A stretch of 64,000 nt of DNA from CAWKKW01 sp963850345 (GTDB lineage Bacteria > Acidobacteriota > Terriglobia > Terriglobales > Acidobacteriaceae). Numbering within the stretch: position 1 is the first letter of the stretch; each line of letters opens with the position of its first letter. The stretch lies in the NCBI GenBank assembly GCA_963850345.1, contig CAWKKW010000003.1:310001-374000 (forward strand), in the 5' to 3' direction. The notes beneath the pieces are model-generated. The model was not told the origin of the DNA. It ran no database searches and saw only the letters and a program-made list of their open reading frames with translations. Shown here piece after piece: positions 34,883 through 44,103 of this stretch. Made by a program: the position numbers and the translations under genes.

Positions 34883-36028
34883 TCACAGGTACTGTTGCGC
34901 TTCAAGCACCCGCTTGACGGCTTCTTGCGGAGTGGCACCGACTGCGGATAAATGACCCATCTTCCGGCCCGCGCGCGGCGTATGTTTTTCATACAAGTGC
35001 AGGGCGACGCCGGGAACTCTCAAAGCCATGTCAAAGCGAGGCTCGTGATCGAGCCAGAGATCGCCCAGCAGGTTTGCAATCGCTGCCGGACGCAGAATGT
35101 CGACGTCGCCAAGAGGCAGGTCGCAGATCGCTCGGACCACCTGTTCAAACTGGCTGGTGACGCAGGCCCGTTCGCTGGCATGGTAGCTGTTATGCGGTCG
35201 CGGAGCCAGCTCATTGACCAGCAGATCTCCTCCGACCACAAACATCTCAACCGCCAGCAAACCTTCGAGCTCAAGCTGAGCGGTGAGGTCGGCGGCGAGC
35301 TGTTGTGCGCGCGTCTCCAACTCCGGCGGAATCGAGGAGGGAATGACACTCCACGCGAGGATCTGATTTTCGTGGTGATTCCATGCGGAAGGAAAGCTGC
35401 GAAGCTGGCCGCTGGGCGATCGGGCCACCATGACGGAAATTTCGCGTTCCAGAGTAAGCGCCTTTTCGGCCACGCAGGGCTGCTGCCCAAGTTCTCTCCA
35501 TGCGGAGCGGACCACTTCTTCAAGGGGGAGAGAAGAAGGCTCGAAGCCTATCTTCACCTGGCCTCGGCCATCGTAACCGCCACGGGCACTTTTTACGAAG
35601 CAGCGGCCGCCGAGCGCATGAACAGCGGAAAGCAGATCCGGTTCCGACTCAATAGCTCTGTAGGCGCCTACCGGGAAACCGTGGTCACGAAGCCAATTCT
35701 TCTGGAGAATGCGGTCCTGAATGATTCGAAGCAAGGCTGCTCCGGGGCGGACCGGCGCGTACTTCGCGGCCGTCTCCAGGCAAGAGAGCGAAATCTGCTC
35801 GATCTCGAGGGTCACGACATCGCTGCCGCGCGCAAGGTTCATCGCAGCACGCTGGTCGTCCCACGATCCCTCGAAACACGCGTCTACGACAAATCGCGCT
35901 GGACACGACGGGCTGGGATCCATGACTTGGATGCGATAGCCAAGCGTGCGTGCCGCCATGGCTGTCATGCGACCTAGCTGTCCGCCGCCGAGAATACCGA
36001 TAGTAGAACCGGGAAGGATGGCGCTCAT
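34883..36028 (-). CDS. purK: 5-(carboxyamino)imidazole ribonucleotide synthase PurK
   Basis: PurK uses ATP and bicarbonate to carboxylate AIR in purine synthesis. The 381-residue ATP-grasp protein starts with TIGILGGGQLGRMTAMAA and has FVKSARGGYDGRGQVK for ATP binding, LEREISVMVARS and LVNELAPRPHNSYH near the metal site. The frame continues upstream, but ATG 36028 overlaps the purE stop by four bases (ATGA), the usual arrangement, and homology starts here. Co-transcribed with purE, which uses its product. Confidence 0.96.
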   Translation of the reverse strand: MSAILPGSTIGILGGGQLGRMTAMAARTLGYRIQVMDPSPSCPARFVVDACFEGSWDDQRAAMNLARGSDVVTLEIEQISLSCLETAAKYAPVRPGAALLRIIQDRILQKNWLRDHGFPVGAYRAIESEPDLLSAVHALGGRCFVKSARGGYDGRGQVKIGFEPSSLPLEEVVRSAWRELGQQPCVAEKALTLEREISVMVARSPSGQLRSFPSAWNHHENQILAWSVIPSSIPPELETRAQQLAADLTAQLELEGLLAVEMFVVGGDLLVNELAPRPHNSYHASERACVTSQFEQVVRAICDLPLGDVDILRPAAIANLLGDLWLDHEPRFDMALRVPGVALHLYEKHTPRAGRKMGHLSAVGATPQEAVKRVLEAQQYL

Positions 36029-36516
36029 CGCGGAAGTTCCTCGTTCATAACTTCCCGCGTGCGGGCCTCGCGCCATGTGCCCAATCGCGTGCGCAAGGAC
36101 GTGTCGGCCGCTGCGAGCATCTCTGCCGCGAAAATTGCTGCGTTGGCAGCACCCGCCTTTCCGATCGCAAACGTTGCCACGGGAACGCCCTTGGGCATCT
36201 GTACGATCGAGAGCAGCGAGTCCATACCGTTCAAAGGGGTGGCAGGCACAGGGACGCCGAGCACCGGAACGAAGGTTTTCGATGCCAGCATCCCGGGCAG
36301 ATGCGCAGCGCCTCCTGCTCCGGCGATGATCGCCCGTAGCCCGCGCGCCTCCGCTTCTTCCGCATAGGTGAAAAGCCAATCGGGGGTTCGATGCGCGGAG
36401 ACAACGCGCACCTCGTGGGGAATTTCGAATTCCAGCAACAGGTCGGTGGCAGCCTTCAATACTTCGTAATCGCTCTTGCTGCCCATCACGACGCCAATCA
36501 GCGGCACTTGCTCCAT
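36025..36516 (-). CDS. purE: N5-CAIR mutase PurE
   Basis: PurE rearranges N5-CAIR to CAIR. The 163-residue protein has VVMGSKSDYEVLKAA, VVSAHRTPDWLF with the conserved His, IIAGAGGAAHLPGM, LGVPVPATPLNGMDSLLS and VATFAIGKAGAANAA, all class I PurE landmarks. It overlaps purK by four bases, so both are made together. This operon marks the left border of the phage-derived block. Confidence 0.97.
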   Translation of the reverse strand: MEQVPLIGVVMGSKSDYEVLKAATDLLLEFEIPHEVRVVSAHRTPDWLFTYAEEAEARGLRAIIAGAGGAAHLPGMLASKTFVPVLGVPVPATPLNGMDSLLSIVQMPKGVPVATFAIGKAGAANAAIFAAEMLAAADTSLRTRLGTWREARTREVMNEELPR

Positions 36517-36587
36517 GCCCTGATTATACGGCTGGCGCTCAACTGCTTTTGGAGGCAGGAGCGCCAGCCGGTTCGATTTGCACGCAC

Positions 36588-36740
36588 TTATAGACGGGCG
36601 CCGAGCGAGCGCAGGGCGGACGCAATCTTGCGCTCCGCAGTTATCGCCACACCGGCGAGTCTCTTCTGTATCGACCCTCTATACTTCACCGCCAGGCCCG
36701 TCGCCAGGCTGCCTGAAACAAACCCTAATCCGAATTCCAT
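36588..36740 (-). CDS. Small single-helix membrane protein at the end of the phage-like block
   Basis: A 50-residue ORF not previously listed because of its size. ATG 36740 has AGGAGA five bases upstream, a strong site. The N-terminal half (MEFGLGFVSGSLATGLAVKY) is a Gly-rich membrane helix and the C-terminal half is basic and helical. It starts 8 bp downstream of the holin-like gene's stop on the same strand, so it is probably the last gene of the lysis group. I recognise no family. Confidence 0.6.
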   Translation of the reverse strand: MEFGLGFVSGSLATGLAVKYRGSIQKRLAGVAITAERKIASALRSLGARL

Positions 36741-36748
36741 TGCATCTC

Positions 36749-37009
36749 CTAACTTTGGCTTGCACTCTGTTGCGTCTTACGTTCCATTAAGCTGGCTCCT
36801 CGATTGATGGCATAGAGCGGGCCACACACCATCGTGGTGTAGGTCGCGACCAAGCCGAGGTCGGGGAGCTTTTTATCGTGCATCACCAGGCAGGTGACCC
36901 AGCCTAGCGACGCGAAAATCACCAGCACCATGCAGACCCTCGCGCTTGAAACTGTGCCGTCGGCCTCTGACAACATCGAGCGCAGAAATGGGCGTTTCCA
37001 ATTCTCCAT
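36749..37009 (-). CDS. Holin-like small membrane protein
   Basis: An 86-residue protein. The ATG at 37009 is chosen because AGGAG lies six bases upstream; an ATG at 37015 abuts that same AGGAG. Two hydrophobic stretches (VCMVLVIFASLGWVTCLVM and LGLVATYTTMVCGPLYAI) and a charged C-terminus fit a class II-like holin. ENWKRPFLRSMLSEADGTVS at the start resembles small membrane proteins found in phage lysis cassettes. It is in a run of four small membrane-protein genes downstream of tail genes. Function inferred from size, topology and position only. Confidence 0.55.
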   Translation of the reverse strand: MENWKRPFLRSMLSEADGTVSSARVCMVLVIFASLGWVTCLVMHDKKLPDLGLVATYTTMVCGPLYAINRGASLMERKTQQSASQS

Positions 37010-37018
37010 GTCCATCTC

Positions 37019-37627
37019 CTAACGATGCCAAATCGCGTAACCAGCAGCGCTGGCACCCGCTCCGATCGCAAACCATTTTGCGGCCTGGACCGTCCTATGC
37101 CACCGCGATCCGCCCTTCGCCGCGGTCTTCCATTCCTGCTTTTCAGATTCGGTAGCGGCAAGTTGCCTGCCCACATTCGCAATCTCTGCTTCACACGAGG
37201 AGAAGCGCAGATGATCTTCCCGACACTCCAACTGCGCGTCACGAATAGCGACCAGGTCCTGCTCCGGAACCACGACCTCTTGCCGCTGCGGACCCTCTGG
37301 AAGCGAAGGATCAATCGACGCAAGACGGACCTCCAACGGCTTGGGCAAATTTGGAATCAGCTGACTGGTCTGCGCCACAAACTGAGGCGCCGAGATCGGT
37401 TTCTTCTTTTCTCTTTCCAGGAGCTCAATCTGTGCCGCCAGAATACTCCGCATTTGTTCCTGTTGTTGTTGCAATTCCTCTATGTGCTTCTGCTGCTCAG
37501 CAGTCTTTGCCGCGGCAGTTCGTTGTGCATCCCGCTCTGCCAACCTACCGCTTCGGACTAAGAACAACAGCCCAATCAGCAGCGCACTCGGAATCAACAA
37601 CACCATCCAGCGCCTTTGCCACCTCAT
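37019..37627 (-). CDS. Spanin-like coiled-coil membrane protein
   Basis: A 202-residue protein from ATG 37627 with AGGTGA five bases upstream. The N-terminus has a membrane helix (WMVLLIPSALLIGLLFLV), then a long Gln/Glu coiled coil (QRTAAAKTAEQQKHIEELQQ region) and a second coiled segment; a weakly hydrophobic segment (AAKWFAIGAGASAAGYAI) ends the protein. This topology resembles inner-membrane spanins (Rz-like) that span the periplasm during phage lysis. No partner outer-membrane lipoprotein is obvious. Four cysteines or fewer; no enzyme motif. Function is inference. Confidence 0.5.
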   Translation of the reverse strand: MRWQRRWMVLLIPSALLIGLLFLVRSGRLAERDAQRTAAAKTAEQQKHIEELQQQQEQMRSILAAQIELLEREKKKPISAPQFVAQTSQLIPNLPKPLEVRLASIDPSLPEGPQRQEVVVPEQDLVAIRDAQLECREDHLRFSSCEAEIANVGRQLAATESEKQEWKTAAKGGSRWHRTVQAAKWFAIGAGASAAGYAIWHR

Positions 37628-37696
37628 ACCGTCACCTGTTTCCACCGCACTTGCATCATCTCTCACGTTGCATCTCTATCTGTCGCGTCGGCCTGC

Positions 37697-37918
37697 TTAA
37701 TACCGAGACCGGACAAACTGAATCAGAAAATGAATAAGGGTGAAGAGCGCCCCCACTGCGGCTGCGAAGCCCTTCACTCGTTGAAAGTCTCTCTCGTGGC
37801 ATTCCACGCGTTCTTCCAGTGCCGCCAGGCGACCGGGTTGGCCATCCCCAAGCAGCGCAGCCATCTGGCTTTTCAAAACGGAGAGATCCGCGAGTACCTG
37901 TCCTTCAAACTCACTCAT
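37697..37918 (-). CDS. XhlA-like phage membrane protein
   Basis: A 73-residue protein from ATG 37918. It has an amphipathic coiled-coil region (VLADLSVLKSQMAALLGD then ALEERVECHERDFQRVKG) followed by a single C-terminal membrane helix (FAAAVGALFTLIHFLIQFV) and a short basic tail, the layout of XhlA/hemolysin-type proteins of the Bacillus PBSX lysis module. It lies between the large tail gene and the spanin-like gene. Confidence 0.55.
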   Translation of the reverse strand: MSEFEGQVLADLSVLKSQMAALLGDGQPGRLAALEERVECHERDFQRVKGFAAAVGALFTLIHFLIQFVRSRY

Positions 37919-37979
37919 GGTGCCATCCTGCAATCGTTACTCCCACGCGTGTCACCGTTCGCTGTCCGTCAGAGACAGC

Positions 37980-40298
37980 TCAATTGGTCGGCACGTTAAC
38001 CCAGAGAGCGCTGGAAAATCTGGAATAGCGAGGAGGGGTGGACCCGTCATACATGCGAACGTAATAGGCTTCGCCCGCACTCTCTCTCGGAATACTGAAG
38101 TTTGCGACAGGGCTTCGAAGCACCAGGTCGGCGTCATTGCCGGGCCGGAAAGCCCAATCCCGCCTCCGCACCTCGAAGCCTCCGCCCGACGGCGTCGTCG
38201 CCCCGGCTTCAATCGCGATAGCCGTGCCGCTGATGCTGCCGATCGACAACGCAGGCAGGTTCGCGAGCGTGTCTCCCGGCAGCACCGGTTGCGAGGGAAT
38301 CCATGCGTCCGCAGGCACCGTTGAGGTCGTCTTGATGGCCAGGGGTTCAGCCCAGTCATTGGAAAATTGAACGGTGTACTTCTGCACCGAAGGCGACGAG
38401 CCCGCAATCTCGAGTTGCACAGTTCTTACCAGCAACTGTGCGTTCACCTGCGACGAATCGCTCGAGACATCCAGTAGGTCTCCCGGCCAGATGTCTCCAC
38501 CCTGCGGATTGCATACTGTATACGTGCCCGCCCATGCAGCGTTACGATCGCAGGAACTGGCAAGCAATGCGGCTGCCGCGTTCTCGCAATCCTGCGAACT
38601 TCTGCAGGCGGGAGAAAGAACGGTCCCAGCCCATGTCGATCGACCTTGAACATGCGCATTTGTGTCTTGATCGATCGAATCCTGATTCGATAACCTCGAC
38701 ACCGAACGTCCTGGAATCCGGTACGTCACCGCCACAAGCACCCCTGTCGCAGGGACACTCGATGGGTAGAAATGCACGCGTCCCGCTTGCGAAACCTGGC
38801 ATTCGGCGCCTTCCGTCGCATCCCCGATCCGCCGAGTTACTGGAACGCCACCGGACAGCTGCGTCGTCACGCAGGTTGATCCAAGCTGCCGTATCGCGGC
38901 GCTCTGCATCGTCGCGGCCAGCGAAGAACTACTCACGGGAACGAAGTGGCAAGCCGATGGAGCGAACGGGATCGCTGCGTCGTACAGCACTGTAACTGCC
39001 CCGTTCGCCCCGAGCGTCACGTCTTGCAGTTCCATCGTGACGTGCGCGGGATAAGGCGCGGCATCTCCGCCCATGCTCGTCGGACCCTCCCCGGTCATAT
39101 ACCGAAAGGTCTGCAGTACGCGTTGGGCTTCTCTGCAATAGACACGCGCACGGCATGTGTATTTGTGACTATTCTGAAGTGTGACAGATATACCAGCCGG
39201 CGCTCCTTCGACAACCGGAGTTACCAACGGGCCGCCCGCACCGGGCGTAATGCGAAAGCCGAGGAAACAGCCAATGGAGCTAAACTCGCCTGCGTACAAC
39301 CCCCCAAGTATCCCCTCGCCGGCGGTTTGTATTTCCACCCCGCAGACCTCGGCCACCACCAGCCCGCCCAGCTCGATCTTGTCGATCGAAGCGAGAGTAG
39401 TCTCTCCATCCGCACCGGTACCGCCAGTCACCTTCAGGCCTGTGCCACTTAGCCCGATCGCAGCAGTGGGATCGGTTCGAGTCCACAAGAGCGAATTGAG
39501 CGCCGCCTCTTGGAACTCATCCTTGAGCGGCTTGGTTCTCGAGCCAGCCGGAAAAAAAGGCAGTCTCGTGAGCTGAAACTCTGAAGTACTTCCGTCGCCG
39601 CGAAAAACCTCTGTTACATATGCCGTCGGTTCGCACTCTCCACACACGACGATGTCGTTTGCAGGAGCCTTCACTCTTGAAGCCGACAGGCCGCTTACCT
39701 GTAAGCTGCCGTCCGCCTCATCCAGGGCGTGTACGACGGCACCCATGGGCGTGACGCTGATGACGTCGTCGATTGCTTTGTAAGACGCGCATGCTGCTGT
39801 GAGTAACTTGCCCGCGTTCAACGACCAGCTGGGCCCGGGCTCGAGAAGAAAATGACTAACGCTTACGTCCTCCAAGCCGGGAGTTACCGAAAGCGCCCAT
39901 GGGCCCACTCTGCTGGTGAGTGCTTGTAGCGCTTCTGTGACAAATTGCCCAGAGGTCGCCACTCCCTGCGGAACACCTTGCCTGTTCAGCAGGACCTCAT
40001 CGCTCGAGGCCGACACTACCGCCTCGTGGACGGCACCGCCAAGATCATCGCCGACGTACTCCAGTCTTGGTTCAGTCAACATGTAACCGGTGAAGAGAAG
40101 AGTCCCTACGTCATCAGCAACCGTCACTCGGCCATTGCGAGAAGGTACAGGAAAGCCCTCGTCGCATCCCGAGAGTACAAACGAGCAGAGCGCAATCGTG
40201 TTTAGCTTGCGCTCGATGGATAAGGACTGTCGTCCCGAGAGGTGTTGCGAGTAGTCAACCGGTCCCATGCCGTCAAAATTGTCGATCGTGAGTAACAC
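37980..40298 (-). CDS. Large tail-hub/baseplate-like phage protein
   Basis: A 772-residue protein without a recognised family name. Start region MLLTIDNFDGMGPVDYSQHL, then beta-rich sequence with RNGRVTVADDVGTLLFTGYM, typical of phage tail-hub proteins that begin with a small beta domain and continue with insertion domains. A later segment (PGDLLDVSSDSSQVNAQLLV ... YTVQFSNDW) is also hub-like. It carries an unusual number of cysteines. It sits just after the tail-tube-like gene, where a hub/tail tip gene is expected, but there is no tape-measure gene before it. Assignment rests on position and overall character. Confidence 0.5.
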   Translation of the reverse strand: MLLTIDNFDGMGPVDYSQHLSGRQSLSIERKLNTIALCSFVLSGCDEGFPVPSRNGRVTVADDVGTLLFTGYMLTEPRLEYVGDDLGGAVHEAVVSASSDEVLLNRQGVPQGVATSGQFVTEALQALTSRVGPWALSVTPGLEDVSVSHFLLEPGPSWSLNAGKLLTAACASYKAIDDVISVTPMGAVVHALDEADGSLQVSGLSASRVKAPANDIVVCGECEPTAYVTEVFRGDGSTSEFQLTRLPFFPAGSRTKPLKDEFQEAALNSLLWTRTDPTAAIGLSGTGLKVTGGTGADGETTLASIDKIELGGLVVAEVCGVEIQTAGEGILGGLYAGEFSSIGCFLGFRITPGAGGPLVTPVVEGAPAGISVTLQNSHKYTCRARVYCREAQRVLQTFRYMTGEGPTSMGGDAAPYPAHVTMELQDVTLGANGAVTVLYDAAIPFAPSACHFVPVSSSSLAATMQSAAIRQLGSTCVTTQLSGGVPVTRRIGDATEGAECQVSQAGRVHFYPSSVPATGVLVAVTYRIPGRSVSRLSNQDSIDQDTNAHVQGRSTWAGTVLSPACRSSQDCENAAAALLASSCDRNAAWAGTYTVCNPQGGDIWPGDLLDVSSDSSQVNAQLLVRTVQLEIAGSSPSVQKYTVQFSNDWAEPLAIKTTSTVPADAWIPSQPVLPGDTLANLPALSIGSISGTAIAIEAGATTPSGGGFEVRRRDWAFRPGNDADLVLRSPVANFSIPRESAGEAYYVRMYDGSTPPRYSRFSSALWVNVPTN

Positions 40299-40313
40299 TG
40301 CTGCTCCTCGTTG

Positions 40314-41294
40314 TTACGGTGTGGAGTTCGTCCCCGGCAGATAGCTGCGGAAGCACAAGGCTGTCTCGCCGTCGTTTGCATCTGTCACAGGCAATGCACG
40401 AAATGCGGAATTCAGTGTCAATCGCTCCAGGGGTGCGGCCATTCCGACACTCTCTTCCTGCGCTCCTGCTGTCGCTTGCAGCCGCGGATAGTGATAGAGG
40501 ATCCGTTCTCCCTGCTCCCCGGCCAGCACGAATAAGCCAGACCATTCCTGAAAGAACCTGCCACCTTCGCGATCTACGAATCCAACGACCGCCTGTACGC
40601 GCATCGCGCTTTCAGGGATGCCGCCTGGAAGTGGCGCGGCGAGAGTCAAGCCTGCCGCTCCCACTGCCGCGACACTCGCGAGGTTGAAGGTCACGCGCCG
40701 GATGTAATCCGCATCGCTCTTCACATCCGCCGCATTTCGCACATACGCGGCGCTGATCGGGGCACCCACGAACCCAGTCTCCCCGCGGTAGTCCGTGTCC
40801 ACAGCAATCAATTGCCCCACGGCGAACTTCGCAGCGTCCGCCTCAGACATCGCCAGGAACGAAGCGGTCGAACCGTTCGCCAGGCTCACCGCCGGGGCCG
40901 CCTGCGCTCCCGACGCTCGAGCAGCCGATCCTCCTGCCGGAGCCAGCAAATTCATATGCTGCGACCCCGCTTGCAGGGCCATCGACAGCTTGCCCCAGGT
41001 AACAAACCGGAACGTAACCGTAGCAGCGACGTGTTCTCTCACCTGCGATTGTGTCGTCACAGGCATACCGGCCGAAACAGTCCCGATCTTGCTCTCCGAC
41101 CTTCGCGCAAAGTTGTCCACCCATCCCAGGTCGATCCAGGGAGCAGGCGGGCTATCCAGGTCAAACTGCCCGCTTACTGCCGGATCGAACAAAGTAGGTA
41201 TGCCCGTCACCCTGTCCACCGGAGCGAAGTAGGCGCGCACTCGGCGGACCACCGGAATCCCCAGACTCGTTACGTTCAACATCGCGGCGCTCAT
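40314..41294 (-). CDS. Tail-tube-like phage structural protein
   Basis: A 326-residue beta-rich protein. VVRRVRAYFAPVDRVTGIPT and PPAPWIDLGWVDNFARRSES at the start, then VREHVAATVTFRFVTWGKL, suggest a major tail (tube) protein that would assemble from the tail terminator. An internal ATG at 41282 is an alternative start. It overlaps the upstream gene by four bases (ATGA), showing coupled translation in the structural operon. Family assignment is by position and character. Confidence 0.5.
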   Translation of the reverse strand: MSAAMLNVTSLGIPVVRRVRAYFAPVDRVTGIPTLFDPAVSGQFDLDSPPAPWIDLGWVDNFARRSESKIGTVSAGMPVTTQSQVREHVAATVTFRFVTWGKLSMALQAGSQHMNLLAPAGGSAARASGAQAAPAVSLANGSTASFLAMSEADAAKFAVGQLIAVDTDYRGETGFVGAPISAAYVRNAADVKSDADYIRRVTFNLASVAAVGAAGLTLAAPLPGGIPESAMRVQAVVGFVDREGGRFFQEWSGLFVLAGEQGERILYHYPRLQATAGAQEESVGMAAPLERLTLNSAFRALPVTDANDGETALCFRSYLPGTNSTP

Positions 41295-41785
41295 TGGTTC
41301 GCCCCCTGCAGGAAGCTGAAGACGCTCACCTTTACGGATCTATCCAGCCGTTCGCGAATCGTGGTAACCGGCCCGAACACTGGAGCCGCCCAGAAGATCG
41401 CCGTACTCATCGTGGCCGCGGGTGTCTGCGAATAGTCCACCTTGGTTGCCCGGCTCGGCGCCAGCATCAACAGCAACTCGGCATCCATCGCCTCCAATGC
41501 GCGGCCCCTGTCCAAGCCCATGATTGCCTGTGTGCCGCCGGTGGTGTAATGAATCTCGCAGTCTATCTGTAGCAGTGTCTGTGGCGTGAGCGTCTCCAGC
41601 TTCATCCCCGTCCACCGCAGCACAAATACATCCGGCGCAATCTGCGGCACAACCGCCTCCGCCTCTTCCGTCAAAATTCCCGGCCGTTGCACACCTCGCA
41701 GCGTCATCACGCGTGCGGGGTTCACGGCCGCCAGCCGGTTGCGCAATGTCATATAGAACGAGTCCTTCGTATTCTGCATAGCCAT
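41291..41785 (-). CDS. Phage tail-completion/terminator-like protein
   Basis: About 164 residues from ATG 41785; a longer frame to 41857 overlaps the previous gene and is less likely. It is a small alpha/beta protein (TLRNRLAAVNPARVMTLRG, FVLRWTGMKLETLTPQTLL, IDCEIHYTTGG), the size and place where a tail terminator is found, between the connector genes and the tail tube. It overlaps the next gene by four bases. Confidence 0.45.
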   Translation of the reverse strand: MAMQNTKDSFYMTLRNRLAAVNPARVMTLRGVQRPGILTEEAEAVVPQIAPDVFVLRWTGMKLETLTPQTLLQIDCEIHYTTGGTQAIMGLDRGRALEAMDAELLLMLAPSRATKVDYSQTPAATMSTAIFWAAPVFGPVTTIRERLDRSVKVSVFSFLQGANQ

Positions 41786-41798
41786 CCCATCCGCACAC

Positions 41799-42239
41799 TT
41801 ACTGCGCTTGCGGTCGACTCTCCCGCACCAGCAATCGGTAAACGTAGACTCGCCCAAATGCCTCCGGAGCGGCCACGGCTTCCACCAGAAAGATCTTTCC
41901 GCTTAAGACAATTCCGCTGGCCATCTGGAACAAGGTGTCCGCACTGCTCATCGCCAATCCGGCAACCAGGCTGGCAATCGCCGATGCAGAAATCAGCACC
42001 TCATACTTCGTAGGCGTCCCTTCCTGCAGCGGCACGCGAACTTTGCGAAACAGTGCAGGCGCCAGCGGCACGTCCTGGAACCCGGGTGCGTTTAGGCCGA
42101 TCTGCGCCGCGTCGCTCGCGTCTGTAGGCGCCATCGGCAGCCGCAGGCATATACTGCTGCCTCCCAGCGAACGCAGCAGGGCATCCGCCACACGCAAAGA
42201 TGCACCGGTCGACTTTCGACTACTAAGGTCTGCGCTCAT
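41799..42239 (-). CDS. Putative head-tail connector protein
   Basis: A 146-residue protein of beta-rich character (DVPLAPALFRKVRVPLQEG, KIFLVEAVAAPEAFGRVYVY). It is placed second after the capsid/connector boundary and three bases from the gp6-like protein, so it probably acts as a head-closure or stopper protein. I recognise no named family. Confidence 0.45.
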   Translation of the reverse strand: MSADLSSRKSTGASLRVADALLRSLGGSSICLRLPMAPTDASDAAQIGLNAPGFQDVPLAPALFRKVRVPLQEGTPTKYEVLISASAIASLVAGLAMSSADTLFQMASGIVLSGKIFLVEAVAAPEAFGRVYVYRLLVRESRPQAQ

Positions 42240-42242
42240 GGG

Positions 42243-42866
42243 CTATCCCAACCGGCTCGCCACAAAGGGCCGCAGCAGTGTCTTCACCGTCTCATCGACG
42301 AGCGAACCGGAGAAGTATTCCATCTGCATTGTGTCCATCCGGCTCGACTTCACGTTTAACGATGGAGTGGACTGCGCATTCTTCACGATCTGCGCACAGG
42401 CGCTCTTCACCGCATCGGGAATTACGCTGAGCCCGGCCGTGTAAGTCACCTCGACCTCGTTATAAGGCATGCCGAAGATGTTCTGCGGGAACACCAGTTC
42501 TCCTGTGTCACTCACCCAATCCACGGTCGAGTACTCCAGCGCGATCCAGGTACCCGGCAATCCAAATGCCCAGGCGATCTCCGCTTGGATCGGATACACC
42601 ATCTCGCCGCGTCGCGGTCGGCCATAGCGCGCGCGAATGCTCACAAGGGCCGTACTTGCCGGGGCCACTGCCAGTAGCGGCAGGTAACTCAACCGCGCCG
42701 ACTGCGATCCCTCGACCAACCGGAGCCGTTCCACATACTGCACAGGATTCAGGCTCGTTCTCCTGCAATGCGCATCGATCAAGGCCGATGCCGCTGTTAC
42801 CCAATCATCGGTCGTATCGAAGGCAAGTCCAAAGTTCTCGTACTCCGTTGCCTGTAGATATCCCAT
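42243..42866 (-). CDS. Putative head-tail adaptor (gp6-like)
   Basis: About 207 residues from ATG 42866, preferred because homology-like text begins with MGYLQATEYENFGLAFDTTD and a purine-rich AGCGGGGA lies upstream; a longer frame reaches 42983. The helical protein (DWVTAASALIDAHCRRTSL, LPGTWIALEYSTVDWVS, VEVTYTAGLSVIPDAVKSAC) has the pattern of gp6-like head-tail connector proteins (YTAGx4PDAxKxAC is a common signature). First gene after the capsid. Confidence 0.6.
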   Translation of the reverse strand: MGYLQATEYENFGLAFDTTDDWVTAASALIDAHCRRTSLNPVQYVERLRLVEGSQSARLSYLPLLAVAPASTALVSIRARYGRPRRGEMVYPIQAEIAWAFGLPGTWIALEYSTVDWVSDTGELVFPQNIFGMPYNEVEVTYTAGLSVIPDAVKSACAQIVKNAQSTPSLNVKSSRMDTMQMEYFSGSLVDETVKTLLRPFVASRLG

Positions 42867-43062
42867 CGCTTCGTCCCCGCTCTCGCTTCTTGAACGTGCC
42901 GCCTCTATCGCAAGACTGCCCACGCACTGCAAAAGAGAGAGGCCAGCCTCGAGAGACTGACCTCCACAACAACCACTCGCCAACAGCTACTCCGAGCAGA
43001 TCTCTCATAACAAGATTCGCTCGCACCAACCTGCTGCCGATAATTCGCTAACCAGGTGACGA

Positions 43063-44034
43063 TTAGCGATCGACCAGCACCTGTGTATGCGCATAGCTCG
43101 CGCCCTTCACTACCAGACCGCCAAACTTTACCGCCACATACTGCGAGGCAAGCGAGCCCGGCACGCCGAGTTGGAACACGCGCGGCGAAGGATCGCTGAG
43201 CCAGTGGTACTCGATCAGGTCTTCGGTCACGATGTAGGCCGGCAATACTGCGGTGCCAGATCCCGGAGTACCCGTGTAGCTCAGGGCCCATTCGGGGATC
43301 AGGGGCAGATCGCCTGCCTGTGTCGACAGAGTCTTCACCGAGAATCCGCCATTGATCTCACGCGAATTCAACACCACGTTGAATTCAGTCTTCATCTCGC
43401 GATCGATCAAATCCAGCAGCACCGGGTTTGCATAGATCGCCGTCGGGCGCACCGCATACCCGCCGCTCGCAACCATCTGTGCTACCGCCGACTTCAGTCC
43501 GTCCACAATGCTCTGGCTCGTGCCGATCGTGGTCGTGTTCCCGCCGGCTGCAATCTGGGCGGCTGCGCCATAGTATTGCGTGGTGGTCGGCGTGGACAGC
43601 GAGGTATCCGTGCCATTCCACAGCGCAATGTCGTGAGTGCGCATCACACCGTCCACTGTGTCGACCAGGTCCTTCGCCTGCAGATAGGCGAATTGCTTCT
43701 GCTGGTTGCCCAGTTCGATGTCAAACAGGTTGTAGTTCAACTGCGCCACGATCGCCTTGAGGGGAACACTCCGCTCAACGCGCGTCGGATTCACAACTGG
43801 AGCTACGATGTTGCGGGGATCCACAAAACCGCCCGCCGCGGTAGGCGCGGGAATAGCCGTCTCTTCAAAGAAGCGCGAGGGGTGGCCGGTTGCCGGAACC
43901 AGCTTTACGCGCTGCCCGAAGGCGCCCCGGCGGCGTACCAGGTCGGTGATTTCGTTCTGATAAAAGGGAACCTCGACCGCACCAGGTCCCATGAAATCCG
44001 CAGCCGAATGTATATCGAAAAAGTTAGCGTTCAT
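43063..44034 (-). CDS. Major capsid protein (HK97-like)
   Basis: A 323-residue protein with EITDLVRRRGAFGQRVKLVP, RVERSVPLKAIVAQLNYNLF and the P-domain-like text DLVDTVDGVMRTHDIALWNG, AIYANPVLLDLIDREMKTEF and WLSDPSPRVFQLGVPGS. This is typical of coat proteins of small tailed phages related to the DUF5309/HK97 group. ATG 44034 is preceded by GAAAGAAGATATGA-type purine-rich sequence. It follows a protease and scaffold-like gene as expected. Codon use matches the host. Confidence 0.75.
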   Translation of the reverse strand: MNANFFDIHSAADFMGPGAVEVPFYQNEITDLVRRRGAFGQRVKLVPATGHPSRFFEETAIPAPTAAGGFVDPRNIVAPVVNPTRVERSVPLKAIVAQLNYNLFDIELGNQQKQFAYLQAKDLVDTVDGVMRTHDIALWNGTDTSLSTPTTTQYYGAAAQIAAGGNTTTIGTSQSIVDGLKSAVAQMVASGGYAVRPTAIYANPVLLDLIDREMKTEFNVVLNSREINGGFSVKTLSTQAGDLPLIPEWALSYTGTPGSGTAVLPAYIVTEDLIEYHWLSDPSPRVFQLGVPGSLASQYVAVKFGGLVVKGASYAHTQVLVDR

Positions 44035-44103
44035 ATCTTCTTTCCGCCTGTTGTCAGGCCTTGGTTCCTTCTACTGCTTACCTGCTAAACTGCTCCGCTG
44101 CTG

